This document shows, in pieces, positions 43,701 to 54,313 of a DNA stretch of 64,000 bases (the first letter of the stretch is position 1; every line of letters starts with the position of its first letter). Made by a program: the position numbers and the translations under genes. The notes beneath the pieces are model-generated. The model was given only the letters and a program-made list of their open reading frames with translations, was not told where the DNA came from and did not search any database. Source of the DNA: Glebionis coronaria (lineage: Eukaryota > Streptophyta > Magnoliopsida > Asterales > Asteraceae); the NCBI GenBank assembly GCA_025667525.1, contig CM046880.1, positions 593,253,895 to 593,317,894 on the forward strand. Direction: 5' to 3'.

Positions 43701-46396
43701 ACTTTAAGCCCATAATTCAAAGCCAACGAAGGGTGAATCCTAAAATCCATGAAGTCATCAAAAAAGAGGTTATCAAACTTCTTGATGCGGGTATGATTTA
43801 CCCTATTTCGGATTCACCATGGGTTAGTCCAGTCCATTGTGTGCCTAAGAAAGGCGGAATCACCGTTGTGCCCAATCAAAACAACGAGTTGATTCCTACT
43901 CGTCTCGTTACTGGGTGGAGAGTTTGTATAGACTACCGCAAACTCAATGATGCCACGAGAAAGGATCATTTCCCTCTACCTTTTATGGACCAAATGCTTG
44001 AACGTTTAGCGGGTAATGAATATTACTGCTTTCTTGATGGTTTCTCGGGTTATTTCCAAATACCCATCGACCCCTAAGATCAAGAGAAGACAACATTCAC
44101 TTGTCCCTATGGCACATTTGCCTACAAAAGAATGCCTTTTGGCTTATGCAATGCCCCCGTGACTTTCCAAAGGTGCATGTTGGCTATCTTGCATGACATG
44201 GTTGAGCAAACCATGGAAGTCTTCATGGATGATTTCTCGGTCTTTGGGGATTCCTTCTCCTCTTGCCTTGCCAATTTGGAACGTATGCTTAAGCGGTGCG
44301 AAGACACTCGCCTTGTTCTGAATTGGGAAAAATGCCATTTTATGGTAAAAGAAGGCATTGTGCTAGGACACAAAATCTCTAAAGCCGGTCTTGAAGTCGA
44401 CCGTGCTAAAGTAGATGTCATAGCCAAATTACCTCCACCTTCAACCGTGAAGGGTGTGAGAAGTTTTTTGGGTCATGCGGGCTTCTATCGTCGATTCATT
44501 CAGGATTTCTCTAAAATCGCTCGCCCGATGACCCGCCTCTTGGAAAAAGATACTCCTTTTATCTTTTCTAAAGAGTGTCTCGAAGCCTTCAATCTTCTTA
44601 AGGATAAGCTAACTAAGGCACCGGTCTTGGTTACCCCTAATTGGGAGCTGCCTTTTGAATTGATGTGCGATGCTAGCGACTTTGCTATTGGTGCGGTTTT
44701 GGGCCAACGAGTGACTAAACACTTCCAACCAATCCACTATGCTACCAAAACAATGACGGGGGCTCAATTGCATTATACGACAACCGAAAAAGAGCTTTTA
44801 GCTGTTGTCTATGCTTTTGAGAAATTTCGCCCCTATCTTGTTTTATCCCCCACCATCGTATACACGGACCATTCCGCGTTGAAGTACTTGATGACTAAGC
44901 TTGATTCTAAGCCAATACTTCTTCGTTGGGTTTTACTCCTTCAAGAATTCAACATTGAAATTCGCGACAAGAAGGGAGGCGAAAACCTGGCAGCGGATCA
45001 TCTGAGCAGACTTGAGGATCCATATCAAGGGGATCATCCGAACAAAGAGATCAATGACTCTTTCCCCCTTGAGACCTTAATGTCTATAAATCTCAATCTT
45101 GATGACACCCCGTGGTTTGCGGACATTGCAAACTACTTAGCGGGTGGTATTCTCATCGAAGGGTTAACATCCCAACAAAAGAAGAAGTTCTTGAATGATG
45201 TTAAGACTTACTTTTGGGATGACCCTTATCTATTCAAACAATGTGCTGATCTGATCATTCATCGATGTGTTGACGGACCGACAGCTTTTAACATTCTCCA
45301 AGCTTGCCACAAAGGACCCACCGGTGGTCACTTTGGTCCCAACTACACCGCCAAAAAAGTGTTTGATTCTGGATTCTATTGGCCCACCATTTATCGTGAT
45401 GCTCACGAAATGGTTAAGCATTGTGATACTTGCCAACGCCAAGGCAAGATCACACATAAGGATGAGATGCCTCAAAATTTCATACAGGAATGTGAAATCT
45501 TTGACGTATGGGGCATCGACTTTATGGGGCCATTTCCATCTTCCAAAGGGAACAAGTACATCCTCGTCGCTGTTGACTACGTTTCTAAATTGGTTGAAGC
45601 TAAGGCTCTCCCTACAAACGATGCGAGGGTGGTTGTGAACTTTTTGAAGCAGCTTTTCGCTCGATTCGGCGTTCCTCGTGCTATTATCAGTGACCGGGGG
45701 ACTCATTTTTGCAATGATCAATTTGCAAGAGTCATGGCTAAGTATGGTGTTAATCATCGTCTTTCCACCGCCTATCATCCCCAAACCAATGGGCTAGCCG
45801 AGATATCCAACCGTGGATTGAAGCGAATTTTGGAGCGTACTGTGGGAGAGCATCGCGCCGCGTGGGCCGATAAGTTAGATGATGCTCTGTGGGCTTTCCG
45901 TACTGCTTACAAGACCCCGATCGGTTGTACACCTTATCGTCTTGTGTACGGGAAAGCATGCCATCTTCCCATCGAGCTGGAACATAAGGCGCATTGGGCC
46001 TTGAAGTGGGCTAACTTCGACATCAACAAAGCCGGTGATCATCGCAAGATTCAACTCAACTAGCTAAATGAACTAAGGAATGAAGCTTATGAGAACTCGC
46101 TGATCTACAAGGAAAAGACCAAGATCATTCATGACGCAAAAATCAAGAACCGAGAGTTCCACGTTGGTGATCAAGTCTTACTTTTTAACTCTCGGTTGAA
46201 GATCTTTTCTGGCAAGTTGAAGAGCCGCTGGTCTGGTCCATTCACCGTCGCCAAAGTCTTTCCATATGGGACCATTGAGCTTTCTCAGCCAAATGGGCCC
46301 AATTTCAAGGTGAATGGCCAGCGTTTGAAGCTGTACTTTGGTGAGGACATCTCTCACGAGATGATTCCATCCCTCACCACGTTTCCCATGAACTAA
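40742..46396 (+). pseudogene. gag-pol polyprotein with three in-frame stops
   Basis: One frame of 1,884 codons without frameshifts, interrupted by TAA at codon 182 (41285), TAA at codon 1112 (44075) and TAG at codon 1774 (46061). Order: Asn-rich N-terminus; gag with EELCQPTMNGRGGPIAP; a CX2C...HX4C-like CDTCGGPHSYNDC stretch; aspartic protease (D689 in ADLGAS, later VGRPFLRTGRTLID); and reverse transcriptase (from about 1007; YRKLN, FMDD with D1163-D1164). RNase H (D1310 in [27 protein letters not shown]) and integrase follow, the latter with HHCC finger (from H1523, CDTC) and D1593, D1651, E1687 with 35 residues between the last two. The C-terminus ends MIPSLTTFPMN. All catalytic residues are present. 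Each stop can arise by one base change. Inactive as it stands. Confidence 0.95.
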
Positions 46397-48424
46397 ATTT
46401 GGGTCGAGTCAGGCTCGTGACTCGGTGAACAAAAACAAGCGCTTCTCGGGAGGCAATCCGTGATCTATCCTTTACTACTTTCATAATAAGTATAGGGGGA
46501 GCCCCGTATGTGTTTGTTGTCTTGTTTCTTGTGTTGTGCAGGGATTAAAGCTTCAAAGATCCTCTTGATAACTTTTGACGAACCGTGATACCGTGTTCCC
46601 ATCTTCCCGGTTCTATCCTAAACTCTTGTGATTCAATATTTCATATTTTATATGTTCACATTGAATTCACTTTAGTTGTCCTTTCCTTAGCAAGATTTAA
46701 ACAAAGTGCACAATATCCTAAGTGTAGGGGAGTTTACTCCCACATGCTTAAACATTGAGGACAATGTTTATCTCAAGTGTAGGGGGGGACTTCTATCGAA
46801 GTAAGTGGTCTTTTCCATGAATTTGCCCTCATTTTAACCGGAAAATTTGATTTTTCGACATTTTTCAAAATTTTTAATCTATTTTGGCCTAGTTGTATAC
46901 TTGTATTTGCCTTTGTTATTATTATTTTCTTTCCATTGCTAGAATAGTTCTTCAATAAAGTGGTTTTAGATTTTTCTTAGTCGTGAACATTTTGACTCAA
47001 CCCGAGTTTACTTATCTAAAGTTTACTCTAGCTAGTATCCTTAACGTGTTTAAGTCGAGTTTTGCTAGGCTTTTATATAGGGAGCTATAAAACGCGAAAG
47101 TCTTAACTCTCACGGGTTAAGAACAAGAACTTTTCGCAAGTTCCTATAATTGATCCTAGAGAGTCGTTTATCAAGGGAACTTTAAAATGCGATTTCTAAA
47201 ACTTGAAAAAGTCTAAGAATTTGCAAGATCCTATAGGCGACTCGAAAACCCAAAACTTTGATTTAATAGGCTAAGCATCCACGAGTCTCATTCCTTGAGA
47301 TTTTAAACTGTGGAGAACGAGAGATGATAGAGTCAATTATAAGTTCGGTATTCTTTCGTGAATTTATGTGAGTTAATTATAAGCCTATTCTCCCTTCGCT
47401 TGTTAATAAATTTATCTGCAATAAATAAGGTTGTACGATTTAAAAGGTTACTTAGCTTCTAGCCCCAGATCGTTTAAAAGTTGCTCGGTACGGATTAGAG
47501 TTCATAGCCAAGGCATAACTTATTGAAGCGGGATGCGAAGATTGGCGAGTCCGAAAAGGCCCTAACAAGGCATGAGGGCTACATTTTGTTGCTAAAGATC
47601 CAAAAGTGATGTGAAGAATCATTTATCGAAAATCAATATGAAGGATCGAGACACACGACGAAAAGCAAGAACTCCCCAAAAGTCATGGAGAAGTCTATCC
47701 AAAAAGACCCTAACAAGGTATGAGGATAAATAGATCTAAGTCCTAAAGGAGGTGGATCGTTGTATATCGAAGTCCAAAATAAAGATTGGAGAAAAATGAA
47801 GAAGTCGTGGTCCAAAGATGAAGAATCTCTCAAAACTTCAAGTGAAGAAATTCCTATTATGAAGAGAAGGCCATTATTTCATGAACGTCTCTTAAGATTC
47901 GAAGTATGAAGTCGCTGCCAAATATCGGTCCGAGAAAGGTCTCAAATCGTGAAGCGAGTTATGCCAAGATATGAACTTTATGAGGTCCCGAGAAGTAGTT
48001 TTAAAAGATTTGGTCCTTTAGCTAACTATTGATTAAATCGTTCACTTTATTTTCGGCCTAAATAACTATCGAAATAAGTCAAACAATTCATCCTCGTGAT
48101 CATTCAAGACAAAAATAAAATATAAGAGATACACCTAGGAATAAGGGAGTCTAAGTGAGTAATTGGCCCATATGAGTTCGTGATAGTTTGCTAACTTATA
48201 ATAACAATGATCTCGTTTTTAAGCTTGGTATGGGGAACGTGAAACTTGAGGATGATAAACGTTCATGCCAGCCAAAACCCAATGTAAGTTTTTTTTTAAA
48301 TTTCTTTACTTGTTTCGGTCTTTTTATGTTTAGTATTTAATAAAGGCCAAGGTGGGTTATCTATGATGGAAAATGTAAACCGTGCTTTAAAATTAATGCA
48401 TTGCATGAGGGCATTGCAATGGTC
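46397..48424 (+). other. 3' internal non-coding region of the complete element
   Basis: About 2 kb without a credible ORF and no envelope-like frame. It contains two PPT-like motifs (AAGTGTAGGGG at 46720-46730 and CAAGTGTAGGGGGGG at 46774-46788) well upstream of the real PPT. The last kilobase matches window positions 1-994. Confidence 0.85.
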
Positions 48425-48438
48425 AAGTGTAGGGGATT
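48425..48438 (+). other. Polypurine tract
   Basis: AAGTGTAGGGGATT, immediately before the 3' LTR; the same string precedes LTR A (981-994). It is the plus-strand primer region. Confidence 0.85.
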
Positions 48439-50117
48439 TAATAAGTGTGAAAACACTTATCCTTTTACCACTTATTTCCAATAATAACAAGACCAAAACG
48501 TGTTATTTATGTCGTAAAAGTCGAAATTATGCGTGGTTTGTGTTTTTATTGTGTTTTAGGACCAAAATGAAAAAGGAAGAAAACACGGGTTTTCACGGGC
48601 TTTTATCGAAGAAAACGGGAAAAGACGAAGTCAAAAGATCAAGAGTGCAAAAAGAACGGAAGTCCAAGGCCTATTCTGAAGATTTATCGAAGAAAAAGTC
48701 TAAAGACGGAAGTTTAACGAAGTCGAAGAACTTAAGTCTAATAGAAGAAGAAAATTAAAAGACAAGTTCAAATCCCGAGACGACATCGAGAAAAGACAAA
48801 GAATTAAAGTCGAGTCGAGAAGACGTGAAGAAAGCAAGAAAGAAGATGCAACACATGCACTCCTTCCACCTTCCCTATAAATACCCTCCTAATAGTCATT
48901 AGGAGGGAGTTAGTTAGTCTTTAATTTTAGTTTTTCATTTTCACTTTTCTAGTTTTAGAGAGAGAAAGTCTTAAACTTTCTCTCACTAAGTTTCATCTTT
49001 TCTCTTAATCTTTCAAGATTAAACATTTGTATTGCTTATTTTTCATTAATCAAGTTCATTTTAAGCTTTTAATCTTTAATCTCATTCTACCTTTCTTTGA
49101 TTTTAGATTGATTTTGGTGCGACTATCATATGATCCGTGTTGTTCTTAATGATTTCGTGCTTAAAAAGTTAATCTTTTGATCATTACATAAGTTTTCATT
49201 TGATTAAGCTTTAAGATTCTTGTGCTTATTGGCTTATTTTTATGATTAGCTTATTTACTTATAAAAAGTTTTCTTTAAAAGTTCATGTTTTTATTGTTTG
49301 ATCTAAAAGTTTATTTATTTTGAGGTTTGATAAGTTGATACAAGTGCTTATTTGATCCGTTTAGTTTGATTCGTTCTAGTTTTGGGAATAAGCTTACCAA
49401 TATAGCTTATTTCTTGGCTTATAACCGAATCCCACTTAAATCGGAAAGGGTTTAAACCCCTTTCCGATCGCCACATTCCGAGCAGCCAACAAACCCCCTT
49501 TATGATCACCCAATCGGAAAAGGGTTTTGAGTTTCCGATCAGCACCCAGTTATTCCGATCATAGTGATCGGATTAGGTAGTAATTATTCCGACGGCTGAG
49601 GGTTTGAACATTCTGATCTAGCCCCTATTTGCAATATTCCGATTTGAGCATTTGTGTAGTATTCCGATTGAAGGAATTTGTCAAACATTCCGACGGTGCA
49701 ACTTTTTATACATTCCGATCACCAGATCGGAACATATTCCGATTTGGACTTTTAGTAACATTCCGATTGCCCCATTTTGAGTTTCCGATCAGTGGTCATT
49801 TATATTCCGATTAGAGTTTATTGTTTTTACATAGTTTCCTAGTGATAGTTTTGTTAAGGGTTTAAGTATTTTTCTTAATCTAGTCTTTAAGTTTTTCAAG
49901 CATTTAATTTTAACTCCTCATTTTAGTTTTAATCTTTAAACTTCTACTTTACTCAACGACACTTAAAATTTACTTGCTATTAGTTTAAAATAGATAAACA
50001 AAACCAAACCATTCTCTTGTTTCACCAAAAGACAATTGAGTCGCACTCTTAACCATTAGTCAATTCGAAAGGATTCGGACGATAAGATTTTATACTTGGT
50101 TGCAAAATCGAGTATTA
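48439..50117 (+). repeat. 3' LTR of the complete element
   Basis: 1,679 bp, nearly identical to the 5' LTR; the four-base length difference comes from two 2-bp indels. Followed by target duplication GTTAT. TATA box at 48876-48883. Confidence 0.95.
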
Positions 50118-50122
50118 GTTAT

Positions 50123-50660
50123 ATGACCAATCAGGTCAACATAAGTTCATGACACGCTAATATGACCAATCAGGTCAACATGACTACTTGACATGATAGT
50201 ATGACCATTTAGGTCAACATGACTACTTGACATTAATATGACCAATCTGGTCAACATAATTACTTGATATGCTAGTATGACCAATCAGGTCAACATGAGT
50301 ACTGGACATGGTAATATGACCAATCAAGTCAACATGACTACTTGACATGGTTGTATGACCATTCAAGTCAACATGACTACTTGACATGACAATATGACCA
50401 CTCAGGTCAACATGAGTACTGACATGATAGACCATTGAGGTCAACGTGATTATTGTTGCGTTTTCGGGGCACCCTATCCTTGTCTATGATGCTACTTGTG
50501 AGCACCTACCTCATAATAACGATGTTCCTTGTAAACATCATGAACATGATGTGATGCTCCTTGTGAGTAATCTAAACGTGATAATAATGCTCCTTGTGAT
50601 ATTTATAAACATGATGTAATGCTCCTCGTGAACATCCTAAACATGACTTTGATACGCATT
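50123..50660. repeat. Two minisatellites in LTR C right of the Athila insertion
   Basis: 50123-50450: about nine units of TATGACCAATCAGGTCAACA plus TGACTACTTGACATG. 50480-50660: about five units built on ATGCTCCTTGTGA and AAACATGATGT. The first array starts left of the insertion (38781-38808), so the Athila element landed inside it. Confidence 0.85.
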
Positions 50661-51282
50661 GTGGGTGTCCTATACTTGGCTTGATTTCGGTTAAACCTGA
50701 ATCATGACATGATAAATAATACTCGGCTATTTCTGAATATCTAAACATCGCAACCTTCGGCTACATTTCGAAGCTAAACAAATATTCTTACGTCATGTGT
50801 AATCTAATAACATAAATCTAAAACCGTTGCTCACCTTTGATCTTGATTATGCATCCATAAGCCTTCCAATAGCACCTACACATATTGTAACCATACTAAG
50901 ACATTTAGTACTTCATAACCCATACATCTAACATGTATTGGGTCTAAACACGCAAACATATTCACATAAGGTATTATATCATTGTTGAACACTTTTTATT
51001 AAAAGTCCTTGTTATTCAGAACTTCTCCAGTCTGCTACACTTTGCTGTTTTTGACCAACTTATACCTACAATCAAGACCTGGAACAATTTTTGTTGGAAA
51101 CTAGACTCTCTTGCCTTTCCGGAAAGGTAAGACACACTTCATATGGAGTTACGTTTATTTTTCTATGATTTTTCAAAGTCTTCGCAAATTTCTGCAAAGC
51201 TTGCTGCCCCGTTTCTAAATATGTCAAAAATGACCCAAAACCTATGTTAAGTTATTCTAACTTTTACCAAACTCATAACACA

Positions 51283-52771
51283 TCTATACTACTTTATAAA
51301 ACATTTAAGCCATTCTATTTTTAGAAGTTTTAAAAATTTTAGCCATTAACATTTCTTTACTTGGAAAGTTATATACCACCTATTACTCAATTGACCATCT
51401 ATAACTTTCAGTTCAGCCAAATTTAATATATACTTTAGTAACAGCCCACTGATAAAGAATGCGGAAAACATTTAAATATATTCATATATGAACAATCTTG
51501 TAACAGCAAGCAAAAAATAAATGCATAGTCTATACACACAAAAAACGCCTATCTATAAAAAAACGCCTAAATGATAAATATGTTTTTTAATTTTTGTTTT
51601 TAATCCCTATTATAAATACCCACAAAACACACATCTCTCATTATTTGTCAATGCCATTATGTGTCAATGCCACAATCCCCTCCACCTTCGTCACCAGCTT
51701 GTCCTCTGCCACAACCTTTGTCGATTGTCGCTGCCACCACTTGCGTCGCCACCATCAGTCGCAACCATCATGGTTTTTTGTGTGTTTCTTTGTTTAGAAT
51801 CCTACTATGATGTAAACACTTTGCTAGATAAATTGAGTGTTAGCCATGACCCCTTGGAAGACAAAGAATAAAGCACAGAGCATGATGAAGAGACTAAAAC
51901 ATAATGAATGTGGCTATCAAAAATATTTGTTACTGTGTAACAAAGCCCAAATGGCAAATACTTTTACTTTTAATGGGCCATAGTAAAAAAAGAAAATCTA
52001 CAATATTTGATACCTTTAACAATGATGTATTTTTTAAATTTTTATTTATATTTGATGCCTTAATAGTGATTTCAGTTTGTATATTTAACACCTTGACGTA
52101 TGTTTTTTAGTTATTTTACATATAAACTATTAAATTGTTTAATTTCCCAAATATTCACAAAATAAATTACTCCTATTTAATTATCGTGATATTGGTAGAA
52201 GACTATATTTCAAAATCACAATGAAAAACATATACTATTTATAACATATAAAACTAAAAAAATAATTACTAAATATAAAAGTGTTATGAAATCTTGATAT
52301 AATAAAACTCAAAGTTTATAAAAAATGAAAACGTTATAACACAAACTAATCTAATCATATTTCACATACAATATACAATAAATTGAGTTGTTCAAGGTTC
52401 TCCTCACTATTGATTTATTGAACCTCACATAATCCCTCTTCCAATGCAACATCGAAAGAAACTAAAACACATAACAATATGACAATGACCACTTACACAC
52501 ACAAAATGTCACACGCCACACAAAATTAACCATATGAACTTATAATATTCTTTTATTATTTATAACAATTCATTTAATATATATATACATGTAACAACTC
52601 ATATAATATAAATATTGTAACCTTTAATAGTATAAATTTGTAAGAGCTAATTAACAATATTCTCTAGTACAATATAAAAATTCAAAATCATTTCATATGT
52701 GAAAAGCATTTGTTCACAACAAAATATAGTCTCCGGATACTTGTCGTCGCATTGCGCGGGTATCCGGCTAG
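51283..52771 (+). mobile_element. Non-autonomous Helitron
   Basis: 1,489 bp starting TCTATACTACTTTATAAA, ending GCGCGGGTATCCGGCTAG, inserted between A and T without target duplication. A hairpin CCGGATAC...GTATCCGG (52733-52740, 52760-52767) sits directly before CTAG. The unoccupied C copy (near 3333) reads ACACATCTTATTAAAC, confirming exact ends. No Rep or helicase. A GC-richer patch at 51650-51870 could be a captured gene scrap, unidentified. Confidence 0.95.
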
Positions 52772-53506
52772 TCTTATTAAACATGTTTAGGTCATCTTTC
52801 TTCAGGTCTTAAGCTAAATTTACATGTTTAGGCACCAAATGAATCTCTAGCCAAACACCTACTAATTTAACATTAGCATTCATAACTTCTAATCAAAAAA
52901 TAAATTCTTGTAACCTTTTAAAACATGATTCAACAACTTGATTCTTAACATAATCTCATCTTAATAATACCTTGAATATCATATATAATTGGGTTTATAT
53001 AATCTCAAATAGCACAAACCCCCAATTAGCATAAACCCTTAAATGTACGAACATGAATTAGAAAAAGATTGCTTACTAACCTTGATGGGGAATTATACTA
53101 ACACCATAATACTTGTAAGACCACACTAGAATTCACCTTAAATCATCTCTATGATGATTTCTTCATTATGAGGTTTTCTCTTATCTTCCATACAAGAACA
53201 CACACTGACGACACGAGTGTTACGAGGATAATTCTGGACTTGTGAGGTTATTAAGACATGAGGGTAATCATGTAATTTCAGTCCCTAAAAAGGAACTTCA
53301 ATTGTGGCAAGAATGATCCATGCAGGCTAAAACAAGGTGGTTCTAGTACTAAAACAAAATGATTTTAGTATTGGTTTGGAGTTTTGGTAACTTAGGACCC
53401 TCAATTACTAGGGGCACATAATACTTTCTAAAACCTATACTCTTAGTTTAACTATCGGGTTTGACTAACCAATCACGTAAAACGTTCAAACTTATAAAGT
53501 CATAGT

Positions 53507-54072
53507 TGTTGGGTTTACTTCTTGAAGGATCTTTGAAACCTTGATTACAATACAAAGACTGTGCGGAAACCAATCTTCATATATAAGAAGAACAATAGAA
53601 TTAACCAAACGTTCAAGCCTCAATATATTAATACGATCACTCTAAATAGTGATAGGGTGTTACAACCTTGAAGCTATAAAAAGTAATAAGAGAAATGTGT
53701 AGAGAATATGTGTGTGAAGAAGTGTGTCCATCTCTACACCCTAGGACCTCCTTTTATAGTGCAAGGGGTCCTAGGTGGTTACAATATAATTAATACTTGC
53801 CTAAGTATTATACATTAATATCTTTTAATAGTTTCCTAAACAAACTTGTTACCTTCTCATCATCCTTATCATGTTTCAATACTTTCCATAAGACTAGGAA
53901 GACTAAGTATTTGATCTTATCTACTACAATCTTCCTTGATCATATCTTTTATAATCTTCTTTCAACTTTATAATACGACCAGAAGGAACTAGAAGCTACC
54001 AGGAGGAACGAAGTACTCCAGTAGGAACTACTATATGACCAGGAGTAACTTGTAAATACATTATTCCTAACA
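53507..54072 (-). mobile_element. 3' LTR of a minus-strand copia element
   Basis: 566 bp. On the minus strand it starts TGTTAGGAATAATG and ends GTAAACCCAACA. A purine tract TTTAGAGGAGGAT (minus, 54073-54085) lies directly upstream, and a TATA box TATAAAAG is at 53751-53758. Inserted in LTR C at about CATAGT; the left target bases are ATAGT and the other side is out of view. Short LTR with TGTTAGG...CCCAACA ends fits Ty1/copia. Confidence 0.8.
53751..53758 (-). promoter_or_regulatory. TATA box of the copia LTR
   Basis: Minus strand TATAAAAG in GCACTATAAAAGGAGG, the LTR promoter core. Confidence 0.7.
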
Positions 54073-54313
54073 ATCCTCCTCTAAACTTGAATTTAACCTT
54101 GTTGAGTTCAAGTTTCCAAGTAGATGTGACACCAATAAGCATGAGGGTTGGAATATGAACCACAACAGCAACAATCTCACTTGATAACACCAGAAGATAC
54201 ACAAAAGTAGCTGCTGATACACTAACTGTTGAACTACTTTAAAGCTTGAAAACATCTGCACATGTTGAATCTTGACAACAACAGGAGCAGATTTGATAAG
54301 CCTTTACCAAGTA
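54073..54313 (-). mobile_element. Copia internal 3' end, cut by a Ty3 insertion
   Basis: About 240 bp of internal sequence next to the PPT. No domain recognised, so it is presumably 3' untranslated or the very end of pol. It is interrupted at 54314 by the next element; the remainder lies beyond the window. Confidence 0.6.

Larger units (their letters stand above)
38809..50117 (+). mobile_element. Complete Athila-like Ty3 retrotransposon
   Basis: 11,309 bp bounded by direct LTRs (1,683 and 1,679 bp) and a perfect 5-bp target duplication GTTAT (38804-38808, 50118-50122). It has a tRNA-Asp-type PBS, one continuous gag-pol frame (40742-46396), a 2-kb non-coding 3' region and a PPT. By eye the LTRs differ at about five bases and two 2-bp indels, so insertion was recent. 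The gag-pol frame has three in-frame stops, so this copy depends on enzymes supplied by others. The Athila assignment rests on the PBS, the gag opening and the LTR style. I see no envelope-like ORF. Confidence 0.95.
38119..53506 (-). mobile_element. Chromovirus-type LTR 'C', copy 2 (split by insertions)
   Basis: Segments 38119-38808, 50123-51282 and 52772-53506 form one LTR of about 2.6 kb, missing only the last 150 bp or so seen in copy 1. On the minus strand it ends GGGCGTTTCA (38119). It is interrupted by a complete Athila-like element and a Helitron, and cut by a copia element at 53507. It holds three minisatellites around the Athila insertion. No internal Ty3 coding region accompanies it, so it may be solo. 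Confidence 0.65.

Noticed and set aside
46397..48438. Envelope-like ORF of the Athila type
   Set aside because: No frame of useful length or membrane-protein character is present.
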